Assembly (NCBI GenBank): GCA_963669155.1
Contig: OZ022581.1
Coordinates: 17,317,027-17,381,026 of the forward strand
Length of the DNA: 64,000 nucleotides
Direction of reading: 5' to 3'
DNA from: Arbacia lixula
Taxonomy: Eukaryota; Echinodermata; Echinoidea; Arbacioida; Arbaciidae
A program made the translations under genes and the position numbers. Shown one piece after another: positions 22,371-34,300 of the stretch (position 1 is the stretch's first letter; each line of letters begins with the position of its first letter). The notes under the pieces were generated by a model. It did no database searches. It worked only from the letters and a program-made list of their open reading frames with translations, and was not told the origin of the DNA.

Positions 22371-25300
22371 TCAATCCTTGTGCACCTTCTTGTCATTGTC
22401 TTCTTCTTCGTACGAAACCCCAAACTCATTGGCCCTCTTCTTATCCACTGGATACAACCTAGAGCATGGGAGAAGGACAAAGATTTGTTTATTTGGATGA
22501 AAGGCTTGTGATTGATCGATTTTGCAGCCCTCAATATACAGTTTCGTAAATAAATGTGTCACATCATATAGAAGCGAATACTATTTAAGAACTTAAGATT
22601 TGTTATCCAGTAGTCTATAAAAGTTAGTACCTCAGACCATTGCATGATCGAATTGCTTTTGACCCGTTCTTTACTGAGCGGGCTGGCTTTTCTCCACTCA
22701 GATACATAGCACCACAAAACCCACAAAATCTCCTGTACGGACAAGAGACAAGAGGCTATGAATAAACATCAAATTCCTTATAGGGCACCATTAAGCCACA
22801 CCCCTTTGGTTGCTGCAGTTCCATGGCAAGTTTAGACATCGTAATTGGATCAGGGTACTTGAAACCCGAAAATCTATCCGTGAGCAACATCACATTCTAC
22901 ACGTAATTGCTTCAATCAGATCAGTGCTGCTATCAGAGACATTTCCTATCAGCTATGTGAAAAGACATGAATTATGTGAAGGAAAAAAAAATCATAGTTT
23001 TCAGTACTATCATGTAGTTATGTAAAATGATAACACGATAAAGAGCAATATTCTTACCATCTTTGGTAGAGGTAAATGACAAAGACTATGTCATCTCGGA
23101 AACAGGCAAGACGATGAGCAGTTGGCATGGTGATGATAAACGCAAACATGTCATCTATAAACGTGTTGAAGGCCTAATGGGAGAATGAAGAAAATGAAGA
23201 AAAATGCTATGAGCTTACATCAGCATCTAACAATTAAGTTATGATGAAGATAATTCACATGAAGCTGCATGACATATTAGCAGCTTAATGTCCTTCCAGG
23301 ATCAGCTAGCCCTAAAAGAAAGATATCTCTGTACAAGATGAACCCCTCTTTGTTAAGTAATATGTATCATCTTTCTTTTATTTTTTTAATGTAATATGTA
23401 ATTATATTCCACATACTAAGAATGTTGCTATATGATTGGTCAAGAGTTGATCACGTGATGAGGCGAAATTTTTCCTATCAGATCACCTGAGAATAAAAGT
23501 TCGTTACACTCTAGATGATAGTACTTTTGGGTTTCGCTGATCTCTTCACTCCTCACAGTCCTAACGCGTGATCAATTTTTTGAGTATGCGCGAAATAAAA
23601 AGTGCGTTACACTTGGACTATCAGCTCCCACTAACGCGTCCAAACGCACGTCATAATGCGCGTCCTAATTAAACGCGCGTCCTAATGCGCGTCCTAATTA
23701 ACGCGCATCCTAACGCGTGTTCCCCATGGCAGTGGCTCGGGGTTAGGTAGAGAAGTAAACATTACTTTTGTACGTCAAATTGTCATTTTTGGTATAGATA
23801 GTTGGTTTCATGCAGATGTGGAATATAAATCAAATAATCAACTTTTGGTTTCAGGCAATGAGACGAGCTATCACTTCCTCGGCGATCTGAATGTATACGC
23901 TATCTTTCCTCAGCTGCGCTTCGGAAAGATAGCTACATCCAGATCGCCTCGGAAGTGATAGTTCACCCCATCACCTTCACCGACGTTGATTATTTGTTTA
24001 TTATCACTGAATTGTATTTTTGCTTTTACTTACATTTTTTTAATGACTTAAATCTACAATCTAATATGCCTAACTTGTAGGCAAGCAATCCAAATTTAAG
24101 AAAAAATTTAAAACCAAAATTAAAACATTACCAAAACAAAATCACATTAACTACCATTAGGTCACTCAATTAGTCAAAATTCTTTTTTTTAGTTTAAAAA
24201 ATAAATGATATTAAAGAGCAAAACTGAATGCTTTTTCCCTGCTCAAATTGGCAACAGCCATGTTACCATGTAATCACTGATTGTTGCCTATCTGATGATC
24301 TGTACAATTTTCACTCTTTAGACATATACCTTGTACATGAATGCCCTCCATGGTAGATGAGCCACAGACTTGAGCTGAAAGTAAGAAAACAAATTAAATG
24401 AAACAATATTTCATGAAGGTTACTGAACATTACTATCCACAAATGTTTCACATCCATAATCACTTTCCTTTTCACTGCATATTTGAATGGTTTAATTCTC
24501 AAGTACCTGAGAGATGGGTTTTATACACATGAAATATTAGCATTCAACACAAAATAAGGATGGTAAAAAGACTTGTATGGAGGTGGTCTCCTGACACAAC
24601 ATTTCTTCAATCATGAGTCTTCAGTGCATCAGTGGAATAAAAATATTCTACTTATAGGATGGAATAAGTGATACAATTCTGATACAAGATGCAAGAATCT
24701 GGTTACAGTCATTCAAAAAATTAGTCAAAAACCTTTATTTACAAGCCACAGGAAATTAATCACATGGTCAAAATAAACAAACTTGTTGTGTGCTGTGAGT
24801 GCCTTGTTTCACGAGTAATATTCATAATCCCACAGAAACAGTTGTTTATCTGGCAGAAAAAGGGTTAAAGATTGTCCGTCCCTTTTGCAAGCTTAAAATT
24901 TGAAATCGTCTATCACGATCGTAAATTGAAGAAAGTGTGATTCGTTGTAGTTCTCGAGACTGGTCTTGGTCTCGAGACCAGTCTCAAGATCAGGATTTTT
25001 TTTCTTGGTCTTGATCTCGGTCTCGAACCCTCTGGTCTTGGTCTTGTTCTTGGTCTTGAGCCTTTCTGGTCTCGGATTTTACGTCGAGACCAGCACGAGA
25101 CCAGCTACTAAAATTACGATATTACACATAAATCATATTGATAATGCATGTCGGAGAAAGGAGATACGATACATCACTCTCCTTGGTCGGAGCGCATACA
25201 ATTTGGAGTTACAATCATCCCTACTTTTCTGTGCAAGCCTGCCGCCGACCCGGCCAGGCCCCTGCCCGATCACTGCATAGCACGGGAAGCGTGAGATGCA

Positions 25301-28300
25301 GATTAGCGAGCATGCAATATTATGTGCCAACATCACACATGCAAAGCGCATCACACTGGGTGATACATGCGTCTTTATGCGAGCCAAGAGGTCAGTGTTG
25401 CGAGTTGGATCGATGGTGTGTAGATGTAGTAAAACTCTCCAAGCCAGCTCTCAAGCTGAATGAAACAGATTTTTACATGAAATGCCTGATATCTTTTTCT
25501 ATTTTAGTTGTTTTTTGTAGTAGTTATCATTTGTACTGTACATAAATATACGCTTTTTATGCAAGCATTGAATTTCTTCATTCTAGTGCTAATTCCGAAC
25601 AGTATTTTTTTTTTTTTTTGGGGGGGGGGGCTGCTAAAACTGATAAACTGAGGCCCAATCCTGCCAAATAAAATAATATCATGGAATCAAAAAACAAATT
25701 AAAGAAAAAAAATAACACAGGAATAAATGTGAATGTATACATTTCATTATTCTTAAAACATTTTCATGGGATCATATATTCACATTTCCTTTCATTACAG
25801 TTAAATTAAGAGGAAAAGTATTAAAACAAGCTTGGGAAACAATAATTCTAGAAATGTCATGTTTTGTTTGTATTTGTTACCGAATAGTGTGTATTTAGTT
25901 ATTTCCTTGCTGTATCGTTGCATTAATTTGTAAAAGGGATGGTTGAGAATTGGTAATTCCCGAAATGCCCCTTGTCACTAAGTTGATTGGTTTTTAATTC
26001 CTATTGAAAGTTAATTAAATGAAATGTGTGGCAGAATAATTCTCTCTCAAATGCTCTTATAGTTGAAAAATATTTTTAATAAGTCGCCTGGCCAGGCGAC
26101 TTTTTAGATAATGCAAGAAATGCATAATAGATTACTTTTAAAAATCAAAGTAAGTTTTTGAATAGTTCTTGAAAATATCCCTATTCAGTAATTATTTTAA
26201 CAAAATAGGAATTGCACAATTTTGTATGAAAAATTGCTAAAACCAATACGTCTATAGAAAATGCCCTCGAGTTGTCACAGGTCTTTTTGAATGATGACAG
26301 GGTTTTTACATTGTATTAGTGTATACATCTCGAAAATGGTGGAGTTATAATTATTCATTTATATCATAATGGTGCAGGTTTTGGTTACTAAGATAAAGTT
26401 TGACCAATACTCAATTTGCCTGACCTATATATAAGTAACGTGTATGTGTTTGTAGAGAAAAACGAATGTTTTCCGAATCTGTTTCGGAAAACAATCACCA
26501 TTCTTGAAATTAAGTTGTGTTTATTTTGTATTCCTTGTGTCTTTGGCATTATTAAAAAAAAATTCACAGTATTTGATACGTTTTTCAGGAGCTCAGGCAA
26601 ATATGTTCATGCAGAAATAAAGAAGTATATGAGTATTAAGTAATTCAAGTCATGTGTATGTGTTTATAGAGAAAAACGAATGACTTGAATATATTTTTGA
26701 AAACAATCATCATTCTTGAAAGAAGTTGTGTTCATTTTGTATGCCTTGTGCCTTTGTCATTATTAAAAAAAAATCACAGTATTTGATATGTTTTTCAGTA
26801 ACTCAGGCAAATATGTTCATGCAGAAATAAAGAGGTATTTTCCCCATCATACATATTATCACGATCCTGGATCCTTTGTGCAGTTTGTTGCTAAACTACT
26901 AGCTACTGACTTGTATTGTGCATTTAACTTTGAGCATGCATGTGAAGTGATTGAAAAAGCACATTGAAAGTATAACTTTTTTAAATCAATTTTTTCATTT
27001 AATTCAGCCATATAGAAGAATATTACAGACTGCTCATGTTGTGCAAGTATTAGAGAGTTTATACTCATAACCACAGTCCACAAATAACGCGTGTTTCCTC
27101 AAAACTAGTAGAAATTTAAATACTGGTGAGTGGTCTTGGTCTTGGTCTTGATCTCGTAATTTGGTGTTCTTGGTCTCGGACCTCTGTTCTTGATCTTGAA
27201 CCAATTTTTTGGTTCTTGATCTTGGTCTCGGGGTGTTTGGTCTTGGTCTTGATCTTGGTCTCGGATGGTCTGGTCTTGACTACAACACTGGTATCTATGT
27301 GGTTATTATGCATGTTTGAAATCCTAATTTTATGAGTATTTACCAAACTTTGGAGATGATTCCTTCTATAGAACAATTTTTTTCATAATGCGTTTTATAA
27401 TTTAATAAACAGATTAATCAATAAAGCAGATATTTCAACGCAAACTGCTAAGAGCCTGAGGTAAAGACTATTAATCAGACGTTGTTTACGTGCATTATTT
27501 GAATTTTACACTACGTATCAGTTTCAAATTATGAATATATAGCTTGCTAACACTTCTCTATGTGTTTTGCCAATGTTTCGATGGTTTTGGGGTGATCTGA
27601 AAAAGGGACTGGCTGTCTTTAATAGATGACCCTTACCTTGTAATTCACAAAGAGCTGAGGAAGCATAAAGAGGAAGCCAAACACATAGATTCCATTCACC
27701 AGACTGTTTATCAGCCAAGAGTACCAGCTGCAGTGACATAAAAGGAGATTCCTTTTTACATGGTCAAACTCTCTTGTACAGAGGTAAATGCAGAGTTGTA
27801 AATCATATAAAGGTTTTCTGTACCCTAATTAATATCAGCTTTTGTTAAAACATATTTCTTCATATTTTGGAAATAGGAACACTTTTGATTAGGAAAGGGC
27901 AATTCAACCACAATGATACACACAATTGCAAAACAAGTTATACATTGGCCAAAAATATTTCATTAAAAAATCTACAATACCATAAGGAAGTAATTTGTAT
28001 CTATTTGTTTATCAAACCAATCTGTTTCAATACTTTCATCATGATATATATATTAACTTGATATCAAGGTTGCAAAGCCCTTTAATCAGTTTGTCTCCAC
28101 TGGCTTGATATTTTGACTCTTCAACAGCCAATCACATGTTACACATCATCTAAAAGCTTAGAATTTGGAGAAACTGCACTGCATTATAAACTGCTTATAT
28201 GCATTGATGCATTCTTTTTTTTACCAAGTGCTCCATATCAATGATATAGAGCAACAGTTTGACTACAATATAAAGGGTGGGAAAATAAATGCACGATTCA

Positions 28301-31300
28301 CAGAAGCTTAGAATTTGGAGAAACTGCATTGCATTATAAACTGCTTATATGCATTGATGCATTTTTTTTTACCAAGTGCTCCATATCAATTATATAAGAG
28401 CAACAGTTTGACTACAATATAAAGGGTGGAAAAATAAATGCACGATTCACAGAAGCTTATACTGTTTGCATAGACTGTAGGAGTGTGTTCCTTACCTTTT
28501 ATGTGGAACGTAGACCAGGGAATAAATAGCTCCTAACACACACAGGGGGTAGAGGAGGTATGAGAGGTATTTCATGGCAGTAGAGTCAAACTCTGCAGTG
28601 GCCTTCTCAGAGTCACTGGCTGCTCCAAAGGATATCCTGGGTCTCCACCCCTCCAAGGAGATGCTGATCTTAAAGGCTTTCTTCACCTTCCACGTCTGCA
28701 TGGAGATACCATAAACATAAATAATACAATTCATGCAATTATGTTTCTCTTCAATACATATCATAAAATGAACCTAATATTGATTTGTTACTTTCTTGTT
28801 CTTATACGACATATTTGACATAAACAATAATTCCATTGCTTGAATTTTCTTGAGCAATTTTAATGTTTTCATCCTTAAACTAATGTTTTTTTCAAAATGC
28901 CTTTGGACCCTGTTCTCTTTAACTGCCTTCATTTCTCTCTGTAGATAAAGTAGAGTAGATAGATGGATGGACAGAAAGCCATATTCCTACACTCACCTCT
29001 ATCACAGCTCCGATCCCACAGGGAACTAGCACTAAGAGACTGGTGCTCTGATCCATCAGGTACAGGAAGATGACAAGCTGACTCACACACCTCCAAGTCA
29101 CTGCAAGGACACACACATATTTGAGTCACTGTATCACTCAAGGTCCTGCTTGCTTTCTTCTTCAGTGACTTATGATGCAATGAGAATTAAATGTTCACTC
29201 TGAATGTTCAAACTTTTTAAACATATAAATGCAGTTGAGTAATAAGAACTATTCCTGACCAGCCAACCACGAAGAGCAGTTAAATGACTATTGGGGGATT
29301 CCCCAAACACTAGATTTCCCTTACATCCCTGGATGGGTAGTCCTGAGTGGATTAAAGGGAATTAAGCACCAATTAATCCTCTCCACTGACAGCGTACTCT
29401 TTGTGAAAAATCCAAAAGGGACATACTGTATATTGGGTTTATGGGTATAAAGAATAGCAAAATATACAAGACCAAATTCAGACCACAAACTATTCCACAG
29501 GAAAGGGAGCAGACTATGGTTGTGTTGTAAGCAAACTGTTAATAGATATGCATTTATCAACGTGCATATTAATCTTTTCCAATTGCAGCAAGATGAACTG
29601 AACAGGAGAGATGTTACCTACCTGTTCTAATGGAAAGCCCCACCATGTTGTTTCTCTGCCTCCAATATGAGATGTCATTCTTGAAAGCGAGGAAATCAAA
29701 GAGCAACTGGACAAAGAAAAACATACATTTCTTAAATATAAATCAAAGAACTTTGTCAATGAGATTGTTTTGTATTAAAGTATTAATCACAGCATACACT
29801 CTAAAATAAACAGCAGCAATTTTTCATATGCTTAAAAGATAAGTAATATTTAACCCATTTCCTAATGTGAGTGAAAAAATGCTGTGAATATACTTATGCA
29901 TTAAGATACAACTTTCACTTTAATCTCTGATAAGTTTATGAATGGTTTGAGGTTGTGTATGGTGTAACTAGGCCGGGTCCAATGATTGCACAGATTGGAC
30001 AGGGGGGCAAGTAAAAGCCTCAGACTGATTGTCCATCTCCGACAATCTCTGACCAACTTACAGGGACCCCTGGAATTTGCAAGAAATGTTGATTGGTAAT
30101 TATTTCCATCTGTTTACAAAGAAATTTTAGCGTGCTCCATCCCATAAATGAACAAAAACAAGTCAGACAAAATCTTGGAACCAGATGGGATTTCAACTTG
30201 CCATCTACTGCTTACCGGGCAGCGACTTAACCACGCAAGCTATTTCTAGTTCACGGGTCATCTGGTTGCCAACTACTTGCTAATGTTCCTATGACAACCT
30301 TTTTTTTTAAAGACTATGCTTTCTATAGTGGGTATGAATACAGAGTTGTCTGGATAAATATCTCATTAGCTTTTTGATAGGCTACCAACTACTTACGTGG
30401 AAGAAAGAAACAATGATAGTGGTGGACAGGAGGATCAGGTTTGTATCTGTGAATATTGACACAACTTCCTCAACATCCTTGTCCTTGAAACCTTCAAAAA
30501 CAAACACAAATAGAAAATAGATCAATGACATTTTGAAGCAAACAGTAGTCTGCAATACTTTTTTTTAGCTATAGTTTTCAAAAATGATAAAACTAATTTG
30601 AAAGGAAGAGTGGTCCCTTACTATCTCCCACAGCAACTGGCCTCCACAGTTGATATAATAGAAAATAGTAAAAAAAAAATACACAAAATTTGAATGATTT
30701 CAACACGTTTCATGCTAAACCCGTTCTGTACTGCGCTCGCATATATGCGGGCTGTTTTTTTTTACCGCTCAGATACTAAGTAGCATGATTCCCATAAAAT
30801 CTGCTGTTTGGACAATAGACAACAGGCTATGATTAAACTTCAAATACCTTATAGGACACAATTAAGTCTAAACCCTTTAATTACTGCAGTTCCATGACAA
30901 TATTTGACATCCTAACTGGACCAGGGTTCACAAAGAATAGTAAGAACAGTAAGTAACGGTTTGAATATATAGACATATGAAATTCTTCTTTAAAAGTTAG
31001 AAAAAAACAGAAGCCATTTCTTACCAAAGCCATGCAACATGCTCATGCCTTCTTCCAGGTTGCTGAATAGCCTGAGCTGACCGATGGAGAAGGGACTGTA
31101 CTCAATGGTCAGTGGCATCTCATGACAGCTAGCATTGATGGGCTGATGATTAAGAAACAAATTGATTGAATTTTACTTTAAAGATAAACATGTTTGAATT
31201 CAAAATGCATTTTGACCTAGAGCATTGAACTCAAAGGGGTGAAATACACCAGCAAAACATTACCTGAAACAGTAATAATTGAAATGATTGTTTCATGAGG

Positions 31301-34300
31301 ACTTCTATTTTTTAGGGAGGTTTAGCCTTGTACTTCAAATATCTCTCTATGAACATGCTGTATGATTGCTTCTATTCTTGATATTGTACAGGGAGTGGAA
31401 AAGGTTGCTCACAGCATAAAGGCAAACTTCAAATATAATAATCAAGTTTGCAAACTGAAGGACAAATTATTTACCTGAAGGTCATCCATTTTCTGCGCCA
31501 GTCCATGGATATAGAGAATAGGGAGGTAGTCACCTTTTGGGGTCAATCTGTTAGAGGGTAAATTGGTTGAACAAAAGGTAGGGGCATTTTATTCAGCATT
31601 TCTGTATAATCCTAATTAATAGAAAATTATATTTTGAGCTAAACACTACAACTATAATAAACCACACAGACATTTCAAAGTGAAAGTACACATGACAAAG
31701 TAGAGAATGGAACATGAATGCAATGCAGCACTGTAATATAGGATTTGGATAATTTGTTTTCTTATGCCTACACATATTTGTTTAGTTAAAGACATACCAG
31801 AAATACTAGCCATCATTTCTTAATGAAATATTCACAAGGAAGTGTAATCAGACAAATTGATGTGGACACAAAAGTAATCTTTGTACTGTGTTTTGGTCAG
31901 TGGTCTAAACGATATACTAGTACTAGATTGTCAAAACTTCATAGGTTTCAACACAGGAGGCCAACAAGTCCTTCCTTTGAGTGAATTAGTAGCCCATGAA
32001 ATGATGTGAATGTACACTACAGCTCAAAGGAATTGGCATAGGGAAAGGGAAAGGGAAGAAAGGGAAGGAGCAGCAGTTTTAAACCACAGTATATTTTGTC
32101 CAGTTCAGCATGAAACATGATGCTTTAGCCTAAAAAGATTCATGTTTCATGCTGAACTGGACAAAATATACCGCGGTTTAAAACTGCGGGTCCTTCCCTT
32201 TCTTTCTTTTCCCTTTCCCTATGCCAATTCCTTTGAGCTGGAGTGTATGATCCTTCCTACCTCACAAACTTGTACACATCAGCGGGTATCTGCATCCGAT
32301 GAAAGGACAGTGGTTCTTCCACGACCCGCAGCAGCAGTTTGGGTTTCCAGTGAGCTACTGGCACTTCTGAAACCTCATGAGAATCATTCTAACATGGGAG
32401 ATAAATAAAGTAGGGTTTTTAGAATTGTAAAACTATTATTCATCATGAATCCATGATGAAAACCAAAGAGCGAATATTTCCTTCCAGGGCACTACCATTA
32501 TCAATGACAGATGTTTGAATGATGACAAGAATCATTGATAATGCTATCATTACCACACTATTTCTAACATTGTCACATACATTCCTCACTGCTTCTTCTG
32601 CTGATATTCAAGTCAAATTCCTTTCAAGTTGTTTTTTCATTTAAAAAAGTTTTTTTCGCAGAAGATATGATTTAAATTCTGGTGGTTCTAAGATGCATCT
32701 GAATTTAATTTACGTGGTCAAGCATGCAGTAATTATTACAGGGGGCAAGACCAAGGTAGTCCACTGCTTCAAGTGAGTGGAGGAACTATGGTATCTGAAC
32801 AGCCCAATATGATTGCTAAAATGGAAAGCGACAATGGCAAACCACATTCATGTCAACGTATCTTTTTATTCCACATCTTTGTATAGTGTATGAGCAAAGT
32901 CACTAGTTGTTGTTATTGTTATGCCGCCATCTACGGGCGAGAAAATAAAAGGAGACTGCAACATGGCCGATACAAATTGAGTCAACTCTGTTCATTGTGT
33001 CCGAGTACACCACAAATTTGGCGACGAGGATGGGATAGAAAAGAAGCAGCAGGTCAAGGAAAATGACCGTATAAATGTCTAGTCTTGTTTGATCACATTT
33101 GGAGTCCAATTCATACGCTGGATGGAGAGAAATCAGCGGGGACTTTGAGCGATGACGCTCCGTGTTCGAAATCGAAGACTTCACGTAGACATCGTCAAAT
33201 CGTGCATTGTACGACACGCACGACACGGTAATGTAATCACAATAACTGTGATGATCTTATATGTGCAAGTGAATGCATACTTACCGTAGCTCGGATTACA
33301 GTGAACAATTGGTAGAGTTGACAAAATGGCCACAGCTGGGTTTATTGGACAGATAGGGGAATATAACCCAAAGAAGGAAGAATGGGGAAATTATGAAAGG
33401 AGATTTACCATTTGGACTAAAGCAAACAAGATCTCAAAGGAGGACAAAGTGAATGTCTTCCTAGCAATAATTGGACCTGAAGCATTTGAAGCTGTCTCTA
33501 ATCATTTCTGTCCAGATGACCCAAGCACGAAAAACTATCCAGAGCTAGTTCAAGTACTAGAGACATATTATGGGTCAAGCAAGAATGAAATCGCTCTCAG
33601 ATTAACTTTTCGTCAGCGAAGACAGGCCCCAAATGAGAGCATAACTGAGTACATATTAGAATTAAAGAAACTGGCTCGTCATTGTGGGTACGGCCAAGCC
33701 TTGGACGTAAATTTGAGAGACACATTTGTGGCAGGCCTCCGAAATACCCGTGTACAGTCAAAACTTTTGAGCAAAGGTAATAATTTGACGTGGAAAATGG
33801 CCTGTGATGAAGCCATAGCAATGGAGGTTGCCGAGTCAGATAGCAGTCGTCTCCAAGGACAAGGTCCAAGTAGCAGCCATGGTCAGAAGCCAGCAGAAGT
33901 TCATCGCCTGGATCATAGAGGGAAGGTGCCACCATTCAAGGGAACCAGACCGTGTTACCGATGTTCAGGTTCACACAATCCAGCATATTGTCCGCACATC
34001 AAAGCAACGTGTTATGCCTACGGGAAAGTTGGTCATATCAAGACAGCGTGGAGAAATATCAAGCCGGGATCCAGTAAAGGTCGCGGTCAAGGGAATCCTT
34101 CGTATCGCGGAAGCCCAAATCAAATGCGAGGTCGCGGCAGGGGTCGCGGTAGAGGTTATCATCCGCAACAATATCAAGCTCAGCAAGGAAGGAATTCAGA
34201 AAATAAACATAAATCTGACACGCATATTGGGGATGCCGAAATCCAGGAAGAAAGAGACTCTGAATCAGATTCTAGTAATTTATATGCTATTCATGGACAT

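Noticed and set aside
22620-22740. Open minus-strand segment as an extra CLPTM1L exon
   Set aside because: It is part of the repeat also found at 30.7 and 39.5 kb, and exon 13 joins the last exon in phase without it.
25138-25545. 135-codon frame in the hAT-like element as transposase
   Set aside because: No hAT dimerisation or zinc-finger motifs; composition not protein-like.
30178-30262. Functional tRNA gene
   Set aside because: A- and B-box-like motifs are present, but the acceptor stem does not pair and the B box is altered; SINE head preferred.
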